DNA from: Deltaproteobacteria bacterium
GTDB lineage: Bacteria; Desulfobacterota; Binatia; UBA1149; SPBQ01
Direction of reading: 5' to 3'
NCBI GenBank assembly: GCA_029262375.1
Contig: JAJCZM010000008.1
Span: forward strand, 1-64,000
DNA length: 64,000 bases
In this document: one piece after another, positions 36,601-45,430 of the stretch
Position numbering within the stretch: the stretch's first letter is position 1
Layout of the letters: each line of letters opens with the position of its first letter
Translations under genes and position numbers: made by a program
The notes under the pieces: model-generated
Told to the model about the DNA's origin: nothing
The model's database searches: none
The model's input: the letters and a program-made list of their open reading frames with translations, nothing else

Positions 36601-37203
36601 CTCGATCCGACACGGATAGTCGCTGCCCGCCGGCCAGATGTCGATGATGCCGCCGCGTGCTGCGATCTCACCGGGCTCCTCCACCAAGCCGACCCGACGG
36701 TAGCCGAGATCGACCATGCTCGGCACGAACACTTCCAACTCCAGCTCGTCGTCGGTCGCCAGGTAGAGCGACGCCGAGAGCAGATCCTTCGGCGCTTCGG
36801 TGCGCTGCATCAGCGCCGCTACCGACGCGATCACGATCGGCGATTTCATCTGCGCGAGCTGGAACAACGCCGCCGAGCGCCCGGCTTCGATTTCGAGCGG
36901 CGGCGAGATCATCTCGAGCGGCGGAGCCTCGCGAGCCGGAAACACGTGAACTCGGCGACGCAGATAGTCGTCGCCGGGCCGCTCACCGAGCACCGTTTGC
37001 AGTTCGATGGCGAACGACTCAGCGCGCGTCTGCGTAGACGCGACGACCAGTACCGGGCGCTCGAGCGACCCGACCAAACCGCCGAACACATGCGCCGCCG
37101 ATCCGTCGCCCAGGCCCTGCAGCTTCCACCGCAGATCTGCAACGCGCGACAGCTCGCCCTCGAGCGTTTCTCGCAATTGGGCGGTCGAGTGAGTTCGAGA
37201 CAT
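33625..37203 (-). CDS. mfd: Transcription-repair coupling factor Mfd
   Basis: 1192 residues. The N-terminal UvrB-like part binds UvrA. An RNA-polymerase interaction domain lies at about 510-580 ('EIEPGDYMVHVDHGIGVYRG'). The RecG-like translocase follows: Walker A 'GDVGYGKTEVAMRAAY', DEEH box 'DEEHRFGVKAKERIK' and 'RADTFGLAQLYQIRGRVGRS'. The C-terminal TRCF domain ends the protein. Mfd removes RNA polymerase stalled at lesions and hands them to UvrA. It overlaps surA at its 3' end and lies 37 nt after aroQ. Confidence 0.98.
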   Translation of the reverse strand: MSRTHSTAQLRETLEGELSRVADLRWKLQGLGDGSAAHVFGGLVGSLERPVLVVASTQTRAESFAIELQTVLGERPGDDYLRRRVHVFPAREAPPLEMISPPLEIEAGRSAALFQLAQMKSPIVIASVAALMQRTEAPKDLLSASLYLATDDELELEVFVPSMVDLGYRRVGLVEEPGEIAARGGIIDIWPAGSDYPCRIELYGDVIDSLRAFDPADQRSFDTTSQVAIMPAGSCATDVLGSLAVRDRVHERCSDLLLAASERRELAASLASGIRFPGVELLACYVRERQAWIGEFVPESALITLLDPSSVDAALEDFLSDVSDAKQAATDAGTFFPEPELLYAEKDDARGLFQRRPLVELDLTEAMESGGSEGDRVWRIDTRTNESISAARARVKAKRGDGRFQPMAEELSKLASGARVIVMAGDSTQLERLRHLLELAGVGRVAKAASYREAVEADPRTLWLVNGHLERGFRLPADGLAVVTDEEIFGQRRRPTRRRRSAKAGGLTALAEIEPGDYMVHVDHGIGVYRGLKHLVAGGTEGDFIFIEYAGGDRYYLPVDRINLVEKYTGASGKPQLAKLGGATWARAKKRAKESILIMARELLDVEAYRAVHDRDRFIEADGDFEEFEAHFPFEETDGQKKAIADIVGDLTSRKPMDRVVCGDVGYGKTEVAMRAAYLTVMGGRQVAVLVPTTVLARQHHDSLIERFENHPVKIGMLSRFHSRERNLEVIASLESGTLDIVVGTHRMLQQDVGFARLGLLVIDEEHRFGVKAKERIKKMRREIDVLTMTATPIPRTLQLALSGVRDLSLIETPPVDRLAIRTYVARYDEGLIKQSLDREIGRGGQAFFVHNRVQSIDMIASRLRELLPKARVAVAHGQMKEGQLEKVMIDFLSHEYDVLVCTSIIESGLDISNANTILVNRADTFGLAQLYQIRGRVGRSHRRAYAYLLVPGEKIISEDARRRLAVLQELDDLGSGFRIAAHDMEIRGAGNLLGKQQSGHVAAIGFELFMQMMDEATHELRGSKAGPRVEPEIELGSDAFIPDAYIEDISERLMVYKRMANVEDREALASIAEELADRFGPIPRQVVDFIRIMALRPALKALAVESLKASGSAVAFRFHEDSAVERARLVELVTSDPRRFKLRPGGGFTMKLSGGGWDAMVDEIERFLDVLGAPGGSPPEADGEDVALRDS

Positions 37204-37240
37204 TCAGTGATTACGCGGCAATCGATTGCCTGCGCAGGCT

Positions 37241-37699
37241 TCAGCTACGAAGCAGCTCACCCGCCAACGCGCGTAGCCCGAGTTCGTAGCTGGTCGATCC
37301 GAATCCTGTTACTTGCCCGACGGCGATATCGGCGACCAGCGAGCGTTTCCGGAATTCCTCGCGCTTGTGGATGTTCGACAAATGCACTTCCACGACGGGA
37401 ACGCCGACGGCAATCAGGGCATCGCGAATCGCGATGCTGGTATGCGTGTAGGCAGCAGGATTGATCAAGATTCCATCGTACTTGTCACGCGCCGATTGAA
37501 TGGCCGAAACGATGTCGCCTTCGTTGTTCGACTGCTCGGCGACGAGATCGACGCCGAGATCGACGGCAAGCCGGCCGAGCATCTCGTCGATGTCGGCGAG
37601 CGTTTCCGTGCCGTACGTCTCAGGCTCGCGCATACCGAGCAGATTCAGATTCGGACCATGCAGGACCAGAATCGATCTCTTCTTTTTGTTGGCTGACAC
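37241..37699 (-). CDS. aroQ: Type II 3-dehydroquinate dehydratase AroQ
   Basis: 152 residues. The catalytic Tyr is in '[16 protein letters not shown]', with '[16 protein letters not shown]' and the His of '[15 protein letters not shown]' completing the active site. It converts 3-dehydroquinate to 3-dehydroshikimate as a dodecamer in the shikimate pathway. It lies 15 nt downstream of aroB, within aroC-aroK-aroB-aroQ. The N-terminal Lys-rich run (NKKKR) is slightly unusual. Confidence 0.97.
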   Translation of the reverse strand: MSANKKKRSILVLHGPNLNLLGMREPETYGTETLADIDEMLGRLAVDLGVDLVAEQSNNEGDIVSAIQSARDKYDGILINPAAYTHTSIAIRDALIAVGVPVVEVHLSNIHKREEFRKRSLVADIAVGQVTGFGSTSYELGLRALAGELLRS

Positions 37700-37714
37700 G
37701 ACTGCTTCTCCTGT

Positions 37715-38809
37715 TCAGAGGGCGGGACGAATATCCGCGGCTCGGAGCGGCTTTCGCGAGCACGCCCCCATGGAATCGCAAACAATGAACGTAACGAGAT
37801 CGCCCCGTACTTTCTTGTCGAACCCGACGGCATGCTCAATCGCCGCACGATCGATGTCTGAAGGAATCTCCGTATCGAGGCCGAGCTTGGTGAGCAACGC
37901 CTCGAGACGTTGCGGCACGTCGGAGGAACAGGCGCCGATCTTTACGGACAGTCGCGCTGCAGCAACCATTCCGAGCGCCACAGCCTCTCCGTGCAGGAAG
38001 CGCGAGTAACCGGTTACTTTCTCGACGGCGTGCCCGACGGTGTGGCCGAAGTTCAACACCGCACGCAGACCGCCTTCCTTCTCGTCACGCTCCACGACGT
38101 CCGCCTTGATGGCAACGCTACGGGCAACGAGCTCGGTAAGTAGTTGCGGCGCTCGTGCAGACACCTCGTCGCCTCGCTCCTCGATAAGATCGAACAATTT
38201 CTCGTCGAGAATGACTCCGTATTTTACGACCTCGGCGAGTCCGGCGCGATATTCACGATCGGGCAGCGTCGTGAACGTATCGGGATCCGACACCACTACC
38301 GCCGGCTGATGAAACGCACCGATCAGGTTCTTGCCGGCGCTGTGATTCACCGCCGTCTTTCCCCCCACACTCGAATCGACCTGCGCAAGCAGCGTGGTCG
38401 GAATCTGCACGAAGCGCACGCCGCGCAGTATCGTAGCCGCCGCGAATCCAACGACATCGCCAACTACACCGCCGCCGAGTGCAACGAGAACCGCGCCGCG
38501 GTCAGCCCCCTCTGCGAGAACGCGGTCGTAAATCGATGTCAGCGTCTCGAAATTCTTGTACTGCTCACCATCCGGAATCTGGATGTCGATCGGCGCCGCG
38601 CCAACAGCATCAGCAATCGATCGGCGTACGCGGTCGCCGTAGAGCGCATCTACGGTTGGATTACCGATCATGAAGACCTTACCGATTGCCGAACTGCGGT
38701 CGAGCTCGTGCACATGCGCGCCGACATCGTCGAGAATGCCGGGACCGACGTGGACGTCGTAGGAGCGTTCTCCCAAATTCACACGGACGGTTGTCGCCGT
38801 TTCGCTCAT
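37715..38809 (-). CDS. aroB: 3-dehydroquinate synthase AroB
   Basis: 364 residues. The NAD-binding 'LGGGVVGDVVGFAAATILRG' and 'IPTTLLAQVDSSVGGKTAVNH' are diagnostic, the latter shown to the metal-binding region; 'LNFGHTVGHAVE' supplies zinc-ligand His. It cyclises DAHP to 3-dehydroquinate, the second step of the shikimate pathway. Its ATG overlaps the aroK stop by 4 nt. The first enzyme (DAHP synthase), aroE and aroA are not in the window. Confidence 0.98.
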   Translation of the reverse strand: MSETATTVRVNLGERSYDVHVGPGILDDVGAHVHELDRSSAIGKVFMIGNPTVDALYGDRVRRSIADAVGAAPIDIQIPDGEQYKNFETLTSIYDRVLAEGADRGAVLVALGGGVVGDVVGFAAATILRGVRFVQIPTTLLAQVDSSVGGKTAVNHSAGKNLIGAFHQPAVVVSDPDTFTTLPDREYRAGLAEVVKYGVILDEKLFDLIEERGDEVSARAPQLLTELVARSVAIKADVVERDEKEGGLRAVLNFGHTVGHAVEKVTGYSRFLHGEAVALGMVAAARLSVKIGACSSDVPQRLEALLTKLGLDTEIPSDIDRAAIEHAVGFDKKVRGDLVTFIVCDSMGACSRKPLRAADIRPAL

Positions 38810-39393
38810 TCCTCGTCGTCTCCGGCGTGGTCGGCTTGCCCGGCTTGCCCAGTTTGCCCGGCCTGTTCACCGAGTTCGCCTTGTTTGAGTCGAGGCTCGA
38901 TCATGTTGAGTACGCGCTGCATGGATTGGTCGATGCTCAGCGAGTCCGTCTCGATCAGCACATCGGCTTTCCTGTAAGACGGCATACGTTCTTTCAGCAA
39001 TCGTTCGAGGCGTTTACGCCCCTCCGGTCCCTGCGCTAACGGGCGCCGGTCGTTGCGCTGAACTCGCTCCAGAATTGTTTCCAACTTGGTCATCAGACAA
39101 ACGGTCACGCCGAGTTCTTCGAGGCGCTTGCGGTTCGTGGCGTTGGCGAACGTACCGCCTCCAGTCGAAATCACCGCCGGTGTGTCGGGCTCGAGCTCGG
39201 CGATAATACGACGTTCGAGATCGCGGAAATAATCTTCACCGTCTTCATCGAAAATCTTCGAGATCGGCTTGCCGGCCGCCTCTTCGATGAGCTGGTCGGT
39301 ATCGATGAACGGTCTACCGAGCCGGCGCGCGAGGCGTCTACCTACGGCCGTCTTCCCGACGCCCATGAAGCCGGTGAGAACGACATGGGTCAT
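38806..39393 (-). CDS. aroK: Shikimate kinase AroK with repeat-derived C-terminal tail
   Basis: 195 residues. P-loop 'GFMGVGKTAVGRRLARRLG', shikimate-binding 'FIDTDQLIE', 'STGGGTF' and lid 'NDRRPLAQGPEGRKRLERLL' identify it. It phosphorylates shikimate with ATP. The core ends near residue 170. The final stretch GELGEQAGQTGQAGQADHAG is low complexity and is encoded by 9-bp repeats that also occur next to selD. It overlaps aroC and aroB by 4 nt on each side, so the repeats have been kept in frame and in operon. Confidence 0.96.
   Translation of the reverse strand: MTHVVLTGFMGVGKTAVGRRLARRLGRPFIDTDQLIEEAAGKPISKIFDEDGEDYFRDLERRIIAELEPDTPAVISTGGGTFANATNRKRLEELGVTVCLMTKLETILERVQRNDRRPLAQGPEGRKRLERLLKERMPSYRKADVLIETDSLSIDQSMQRVLNMIEPRLKQGELGEQAGQTGQAGQADHAGDDEE
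38832..38867. repeat. 9-bp tandem repeat inside the 3' end of aroK
   Basis: Four adjacent units: CGGCTTGCC, CGGCTTGCC, CAGTTTGCC, CGGCCTGTT. They encode the Gly-Gln-Ala tail of AroK on the minus strand. The consensus nearly equals the CGGCTTCCC unit at 11636-11691. Confidence 0.7.
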
Positions 39394-40562
39394 TCCGTCG
39401 CAGCAAGCCGTTCACGCACCTGCGCGAGATAGCCTTCGTAGTTACGCGTTACTTCGGTCAACGAATCGCCACCGAATTTGTCGAGGAACATAGCCGCCAG
39501 TTCGAACGCGACGACTGCTTCACAGATGACGGCCGCCGCAGGGATCGCCATGACGTCGGAGCGTTCGATGGTCGCTTTCGATTCCTCGCCGGTCGCCAGA
39601 TCCACCGAGCGAAGCGGTTTCATCAATGTAGAAATGGGCTTGAACGCGGTGCGCACGACGAGCGGCTCGCCGGTGGTCATACCGCCTTCTGTTCCGCCGT
39701 AGTTATTGCTCGACCGAGTCAGCCCCGATTGGCCACGAACGATCTCATCGTGAATCTCAGAACCTCGCACGCGTGCCGTACCGAAGCCGGCACCGATCTC
39801 TACGCCCTTCGTGGCCTGCACCGAAAGCAGTGCACCAGCCAAGCGGGCATCGACCTTGCGATCGTAGTGCACGTAACTTCCAATACCCGGCGGAAGACCG
39901 GTGACACAGACCTCGGTAATCCCTCCGAGCGTATCGCCGGTCTTCTTGCACTCGTCCACCAGCGCGATCACGCGCTTGCTGGCATCGGCGTCGCCCATAC
40001 GCACTTCCGACTTCTCGGCAGCGTCGAAAACCTGCTCCGGCGTCATTCCCGAATGATCGGCCACGATGTTGCCGATCTCCGATACGTAGCCCATCACCTT
40101 GATTCCGAACTGTTCGAGAATCTGCCGCGCCAAGCCGCCGACCGCTACTCGCGAGGTGGTCTCGCGGGCGGATGCGCGCTCCAGAACGTTCCTGATGTCG
40201 TAGTGATCGTACTTCTGAACCCCGACGAGGTCGGCGTGCCCCGGTCGCGGCCGCGTGACGATGATCGACTCGTCGCGATCGGCCGGATCGATCGACATCT
40301 TCTTGGTCCAGTTCTTCCAGTCACGATTCTCGATGTTCAGCGTGACCGGCGATCCCAGAGTCGTCCCCCAGCGCACGCCTGAAGTGATACGGACTTCGTC
40401 CTTCTCGATCTTCATGCGGCCGCCACGGCCATACCCCTGCTGACGGCGCGCCAGCTGCGCGTTGATCCAATCAACGTCTACCGGCCAACCCGCCGGCAGA
40501 CCTTCTAGAATCACCGTAAGACCGGGGCCGTGCGACTCACCGGCAGTCAAAAAACGAAGCAT
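39390..40562 (-). CDS. aroC: Chorismate synthase AroC
   Basis: 390 residues from ATG 40562 ('MLRFLTAGESHGPG'); the longer frame to 40616 has no family support. Signatures 'RPGHADLVGVQKYDHYDIRNVLERASARET', given here only by its conserved R-P-G-H-A-D and R-x-S-A-R-E-T ends, and 'GGTEGGMTTGEPLV' are present. The enzyme makes chorismate from EPSP with reduced FMN. It is the first gene of the aro run and overlaps aroK by 4 nt. The secretin gene lies 102 nt upstream on the same strand. Confidence 0.98.
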   Translation of the reverse strand: MLRFLTAGESHGPGLTVILEGLPAGWPVDVDWINAQLARRQQGYGRGGRMKIEKDEVRITSGVRWGTTLGSPVTLNIENRDWKNWTKKMSIDPADRDESIIVTRPRPGHADLVGVQKYDHYDIRNVLERASARETTSRVAVGGLARQILEQFGIKVMGYVSEIGNIVADHSGMTPEQVFDAAEKSEVRMGDADASKRVIALVDECKKTGDTLGGITEVCVTGLPPGIGSYVHYDRKVDARLAGALLSVQATKGVEIGAGFGTARVRGSEIHDEIVRGQSGLTRSSNNYGGTEGGMTTGEPLVVRTAFKPISTLMKPLRSVDLATGEESKATIERSDVMAIPAAAVICEAVVAFELAAMFLDKFGGDSLTEVTRNYEGYLAQVRERLAATE

Positions 40563-40664
40563 CGGGTCAACGTACCACAGGTGGGCATCGATGGAATCCG
40601 CGGCGGCATCGCCCACCGTGGCAATCTCGCCAATTATTGCAGCCGAAAAGTGCGAAAAACGACG

Positions 40665-42131
40665 TCAGGAGATCAACCGGGGGGTGACCAACACGATGAG
40701 CTCCTCGACGTCGCGCTCGTGGCGCCGCTTTCCGAAGAGCACGCCAAGCAGCGGGATGGAGCGCAACACCGGCACACCGGTGCCGGAGTGCGAACTCCCC
40801 TCTCGCAACAGACCGCCGAGCACGGCCGTATGGCCGTCGGCGACCACCACATCGGCTTCGACGCGCCGACTGAGCTCCTCGGGAATGCCGTCGGGCGGCT
40901 GCGGCGGGCCGAGCGTGCTCGATTTCGCGATAATGCGCAGCACGACGTTGCCTTCGCCCTGAAGCGCTGGTTCGACCTCCAGACGGACCCCCACCGGGAT
41001 CTCTTCAAAAGCGCGTGCGCTGCCGACCGATACGGATGCGTCGGCGTCGGCAACGACCGACCCGCGATCGGGCAGGCGAACGCGCAGAATCCGTACCGCT
41101 TCTATAGATGCCGGCTTGCCCTCGACGACGACGATTCGGGGACGCGAGATCACCCGCACCCTTCCCTGCGATTCCAGCGCACTGAGCCGTGCGCGCAGCG
41201 TATGTGAACCCGACGTCGCGACCACGATGCCGGCGCCTTCACCGTCGCTATCGGCCGCCGGCAAATCCACGATTGCGCCCAGATTGGCAGATTCCAGCGT
41301 CCACTGAACGCCCATTTCCTGACGCGCCGAGCGCGACAACTCGATGATGTGGGCCTCGAGCAAGAAACGGCGTCGTGGAATGTCGAGGTCCTTGGCCAGT
41401 GCGACGGCGTCGCGGGTCTCGCGCTCGGGCCCTGCGAAAACCAGCGCATTTGTCGAGACATCGAACCCTGCGGTCACACCCGACGCGCGCAGCGGTCCAT
41501 CGAGAGCGCGTACCAGATCGGCTGCGCGCGCGTTGCTCAGCCGTAGGAGCTCGGTCACGCGACGCGGCTCGGGCAGCGCGCCCATGGGAATCGAACTCGG
41601 CGAGCGTTCGTCAACCGCCGCGACGGCCGCGACACTGGGCGCAATCTCGAGCAATCCGTCCTCTTCGCGCACGTCGAGCGCGTGGGCGCGCGCAACCGCC
41701 GCCAGACGGCGACGCCAGTGCGTGCCGTCGGAGAAGTCGGCAGTCACCACGCTACCGGCGACGCCGGGGGCCAACACCAGACCGACGTCCGCCTCGTGCG
41801 CCAACGCTGCGAGCCAACGCTCGATCGGTTGACCGGCACCGCGCACATCGCGACGTTCGCGCGCGGATGTCGAAGTCCGGGTGGGCTCGTGGCTGGTCCG
41901 GGGCGCCATGCCCAGATCGGGAGAACGGGGAGGCGCGCCGGCCGACGACGGCGCGCCTGGCGCGGAGATCGAACGGGTGCCCGGCAAGGCGAAAAGCGGC
42001 GCTCCACTACGATATTGCACGACGGCAATGCCGGCGCATGCAGCCAGAACGACCAGTACAGCCAAGGCGGCAACCACGCCTGCGCGTCTTTGCCGATGAC
42101 GCACCAGCGAGAGAAGCTCGACCTCAGACAT
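40665..42131 (-). CDS. Secretin-type protein (GspD/PilQ family), orphan
   Basis: 488 residues from ATG 42131. The N-terminus is basic and then hydrophobic (VVAALAVLVVLAACAG); it could be an uncleaved anchor or a lipobox (LAAC, about Cys34), since some secretins are lipoproteins. Residues about 110-175 look like an STN domain and about 185-260 like an N1-type domain ('LLRLSNARAADLVRALDGPL'). The C-terminal secretin domain includes 'VVVADGHTAVLGGLLRE' and 'SIPLLGVLFGKRRHERDVEELIVLVTPR', both shown in part. Secretins form outer-membrane channels for type II secretion or type IV pili. It overlaps the PilM-like gene by 8 nt, but no ATPase, pseudopilin or inner-membrane platform gene is nearby. Confidence 0.85.
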   Translation of the reverse strand: MSEVELLSLVRHRQRRAGVVAALAVLVVLAACAGIAVVQYRSGAPLFALPGTRSISAPGAPSSAGAPPRSPDLGMAPRTSHEPTRTSTSARERRDVRGAGQPIERWLAALAHEADVGLVLAPGVAGSVVTADFSDGTHWRRRLAAVARAHALDVREEDGLLEIAPSVAAVAAVDERSPSSIPMGALPEPRRVTELLRLSNARAADLVRALDGPLRASGVTAGFDVSTNALVFAGPERETRDAVALAKDLDIPRRRFLLEAHIIELSRSARQEMGVQWTLESANLGAIVDLPAADSDGEGAGIVVATSGSHTLRARLSALESQGRVRVISRPRIVVVEGKPASIEAVRILRVRLPDRGSVVADADASVSVGSARAFEEIPVGVRLEVEPALQGEGNVVLRIIAKSSTLGPPQPPDGIPEELSRRVEADVVVADGHTAVLGGLLREGSSHSGTGVPVLRSIPLLGVLFGKRRHERDVEELIVLVTPRLIS

Positions 42132-42807
42132 CGCCAAGCCATCCCAAGTGCGCAAGTGCCAACCCGACAGGAACGACCAGGCGAGCCCCCATCGCGACCG
42201 CAACGTCTTCGTAGTCGGGAGACACCGACACTGCGGCGAGCGGGTCCATTTGGCCCTCGCTGCGATGTAGCGCGTCACGCGCGCCACCGCCGCGCAACTC
42301 GGTGCGCGCGTTGCTACCGGGCAATTCGACGTCGGAGTCGCAGGTTCGGCGTTGTTCGCCCAGGAACGCGGCCAGGCTCAGTTCGGCGCAAGGAGCGCAA
42401 TCGAGCGCCAGCAAACGAAGACCGAGCGCATCGAAACTCAACGCGACCTGAGTGGCGGCCGCCTGATCGGCATCGCAGACCAGCGATTCGTCATTCGCTG
42501 CCGCAACCCGAAGCAGCCCGGAGCCGCAGGGCTCGGCGATCTCGGAAGGATCGACGAGGCGGCACAGCGAAGACCCCAGTGCGGCTACATGCAGGGTAGC
42601 GGCGGCGGGCATGAGTCCGGAGAGTTCGAAGAGACCGGCACCGTGCGGGGGCGCAGTGCCGGCGACCGCGCGAGTTTCAAGGCCTGCACAGGCCTCGAGC
42701 ATCGGCTCTCCCACCGTGTTGCGAATGACCGCGACATCGATGGAATCGGCTCCTATGCACCAAAAGGCGACAGGTTTGTTGCGAAAGCGTCGGGTTTGAA
42801 GCGGCAT
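42124..42807 (-). CDS. PilM/GspL-like actin-fold protein, partner of the secretin
   Basis: 227 residues from ATG 42807, whose context is weak; the open frame reaches 42870. I see no clear nucleotide-binding motif. The start 'VAFWCIGADSIDVAVIRN' has the look of an actin-like first strand pair (G-x-D-S), and the end 'VSPDYEDVAVAMGARLVVPVGLALAHLGW' recalls the last strands of PilM ('A-x-G-L-A-L-R-G'). PilM and GspL link the cytoplasmic ATPase to the secretion platform. The protein is shorter than PilM (about 350), so the fold may be reduced. Overlap with the secretin gene strongly suggests joint function. The family call is tentative. Confidence 0.5.
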   Translation of the reverse strand: MPLQTRRFRNKPVAFWCIGADSIDVAVIRNTVGEPMLEACAGLETRAVAGTAPPHGAGLFELSGLMPAAATLHVAALGSSLCRLVDPSEIAEPCGSGLLRVAAANDESLVCDADQAAATQVALSFDALGLRLLALDCAPCAELSLAAFLGEQRRTCDSDVELPGSNARTELRGGGARDALHRSEGQMDPLAAVSVSPDYEDVAVAMGARLVVPVGLALAHLGWLGDV

Positions 42808-42955
42808 GACCGGACAATCGCGCTGCCGCCCTTCTCCCGTCAACACTCCGCGTGTAATCTCCCGCTGCACTGCGCCCAGTCAATCTCGACGCGCCCCGAC
42901 GCGCCCCGAGCGATGGGAGCAGACGACGCCGCACGACGAACCGCACGACTTGCCA

Positions 42956-45391
42956 ATGAATACCGCTAAGGAATACGCCACCGTCACGCCCATCCCCGGA
43001 ATCGCCCGGCTCGATGCACTGACGTATCGGATTCCCGACGGCCATCGGGATTCACTCGAGACCGGCATGCGTGTCGTCGTACCGGTGGGACGGCGCCAAG
43101 TGACGGGCATCGTCACGGAAGTCGGCACCGATGCGCCAATGGATTTCGAGATTCGCGACATCGGCGACATCCTCGACGATGAACCGGTCGTCACCGCCGA
43201 ACTCCTCTCGTTGGCGCGTTGGATGGCTTCGTACTACGCGGCGCCGCTGGCCGACGTGCTGTCTCTAGCCGTTGGTCGCGGACTGACGGCTTCTACGAAG
43301 AAGGTCGCGCGCCTCGTCGATGCAACGTTGGTACGAAGCGAGCGCGATAGCGAGATCGTGCGTACGCTCGAAGAGATGGGCGGCGCAGCCGACATCCAGA
43401 AGCTCACGCGCGCGCTCAGCTTCAAGCCCGACAGCACGCTCACCACGCTGGCCAAACGCGGCACGATCTCCATTGCGCATGAACTCGAGCAACCCTCGGT
43501 GCGAGCCAAGCTCGAGACCATCGTCGAAATCATCAAGATTCCCGACGCCGATGAGATCGATGCATTGTTCTCGCGATCTCCGAAGCGGCGCCAAGTGTTC
43601 GAGTACTTGCTCGGACAGCCCGCGCGCACCGCATCGACGTCGGAGATCACTGAGCTGTTCTCGAGCAGCACACCTCAGATTGCAGCACTCGAGGCAGCCG
43701 GACTCGTCAAACGCACGCAGAGTGAAGTCTATCGCGGCCTACATTTCGAGCGCGAGGAAGACAGACCCATCGTTCTCAGCGACGCACAGTCGAGCGCGAT
43801 CGATGCTGTGACTGGATCGCTCGGTAGCTTCGATACGTTCTTACTCCAAGGAGTCACGGCTAGCGGCAAAACCGAAGTCTATCTACGCATCATTCGAGAA
43901 GTCATTGACCGTGGAGGCAGTGCGCTCGTACTCGTCCCGGAGATTTCGCTGACCCATCAGGTCGTGGCACGTCTGGTCGCGCGTTTCGGACCGACGGTCG
44001 CCGTCCTGCATAGCGAGCTGAGCGCAGGCGAGCGTTGGGATCAGTGGCGTCGCATCTGCCGCAATGAGGCGCAGATCGCGGTCGGTGCTCGCTCAGCGGT
44101 GCTCGCACCGCTGACGAATCTGCAGGTCATCATCGTCGATGAAGAACACGACGGTGCCTACAAACAGGACGACCGAGTACGTTATCACGGTCGCGACGTG
44201 GCGATCATGCGTGCCCGCGACGCCGGTTGCCCGATCGTGCTCGGCTCGGCCACGCCGTCGGTCGAGAGCTGGCGCAACGCAACCACCGGGCGTTATAAGC
44301 ATTTGATCTTGCCCGAGCGCGTCACCGCGCGACAATTGCCCACTGTTGAAGTCGTCGATCTGCGTGGGCGCGATCTTGTCGCGCGCGGAGGATTCTCCGA
44401 GCATCTCGAAGAACAGATGATTGCGAACTGGCAGCGCAAGGGCCAGACGTTGTTGTTTCTGAACCGCCGTGGATTCGCGTCATCGCTCATGTGTTACGAG
44501 TGCGGCGTGAGCGCGAGCTGCAACGCTTGTAGCGTCGGCATGACGTTGCACCGCGACAACAAGCGTCTTCAGTGTCACCACTGCGACGCCACTCGCAAGA
44601 TCCCGGAGACCTGCACCGAATGCGGCGCCGACGCCCTGACCGCACAGGGCCTCGGCACCCAACGTCTCGAAGCCAAGGTCCGCCAGTTGCTACCGGAGGC
44701 AATCATCGGCCGTCTCGATCGCGATACTGCCGGACGCAAGGGCGAGACCGGGCGCATCATGTCGGCGTGGCGCGCAGGCGCCATCGATGTACTGATCGGA
44801 ACGCAAATGATCACCAAAGGTCACGACGCCCCCGGCGTCACGTTGGTGGGCGTGATTCAGGCGGATCTCGCGCTGGCGGTTCCCGACTTCCGCGCCGCTG
44901 AGCGTACCTTTCAATTGCTCACGCAGGTTGCGGGACGTGCGGGCCGCGGTGAGGACCGAGGACGCGTGATCGTGCAAACCTATCAGCCCGATCACTTTGC
45001 AGTCGCCGCAGCGGCGCACCACGACTTCGAGGCGTTCGCCCAACAAGAGATCCTCGAACGCGAGGATCTCGGCTACCCGCCGTATACGAGGATGTCGATG
45101 TTGCGCGTCGAAGGACTCGACGAAGACTTGGTGCGACGCCTCGCCACGGCCGCGGTCAAGAAGCTCGATGCGCTGGCTCGCAAGACCGACGGCGCGCTGA
45201 TCGTTCGTGGGCCCGCTCCCGCCCCGATCGAGCGGGTCAAGAACCGCTATCGCTACCAAATCCAGCTTCGCTCGGCCGATGCGCAACTGGCGCGCCACGC
45301 GGCTGCGCAGTGCCGCGATCAGCTTGCAGACGACGCGAGGCGTGCCGGAATCCGCCTACTCGTCGATATCGACGCTGTAGACATGCTCTGA
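42956..45391 (+). CDS. priA: Primosomal protein N' (PriA helicase)
   Basis: 811 residues from ATG 42956, where the PriA N-terminus begins ('IPGIARLDALTYRIPDG'). Walker A 'GVTASGKTEVYLR' and DEEH box 'VDEEHDGAYKQDD' mark the helicase. Eight zinc-binding Cys lie in 'CYECGVSASCNACSVG' and 'CHHCDATRKIPETCTECG'. PriA binds stalled or repaired forks and restarts replication. It is read divergently from the pilM-like gene and starts a plus-strand run with def, fmt and rsmB, the gene order seen in many proteobacteria. Confidence 0.97.
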   Translation: MNTAKEYATVTPIPGIARLDALTYRIPDGHRDSLETGMRVVVPVGRRQVTGIVTEVGTDAPMDFEIRDIGDILDDEPVVTAELLSLARWMASYYAAPLADVLSLAVGRGLTASTKKVARLVDATLVRSERDSEIVRTLEEMGGAADIQKLTRALSFKPDSTLTTLAKRGTISIAHELEQPSVRAKLETIVEIIKIPDADEIDALFSRSPKRRQVFEYLLGQPARTASTSEITELFSSSTPQIAALEAAGLVKRTQSEVYRGLHFEREEDRPIVLSDAQSSAIDAVTGSLGSFDTFLLQGVTASGKTEVYLRIIREVIDRGGSALVLVPEISLTHQVVARLVARFGPTVAVLHSELSAGERWDQWRRICRNEAQIAVGARSAVLAPLTNLQVIIVDEEHDGAYKQDDRVRYHGRDVAIMRARDAGCPIVLGSATPSVESWRNATTGRYKHLILPERVTARQLPTVEVVDLRGRDLVARGGFSEHLEEQMIANWQRKGQTLLFLNRRGFASSLMCYECGVSASCNACSVGMTLHRDNKRLQCHHCDATRKIPETCTECGADALTAQGLGTQRLEAKVRQLLPEAIIGRLDRDTAGRKGETGRIMSAWRAGAIDVLIGTQMITKGHDAPGVTLVGVIQADLALAVPDFRAAERTFQLLTQVAGRAGRGEDRGRVIVQTYQPDHFAVAAAAHHDFEAFAQQEILEREDLGYPPYTRMSMLRVEGLDEDLVRRLATAAVKKLDALARKTDGALIVRGPAPAPIERVKNRYRYQIQLRSADAQLARHAAAQCRDQLADDARRAGIRLLVDIDAVDML

Positions 45392-45430
45392 GCCTTGCAG
45401 CGAGTGCCCTTTTTTAGTTGACTGGCAGCG

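Noticed and set aside
36334-37464. 376-residue plus-strand open frame opposite mfd and aroQ
   Set aside because: It lies wholly antisense to two certain genes and its translation is Arg/His-rich without motifs.
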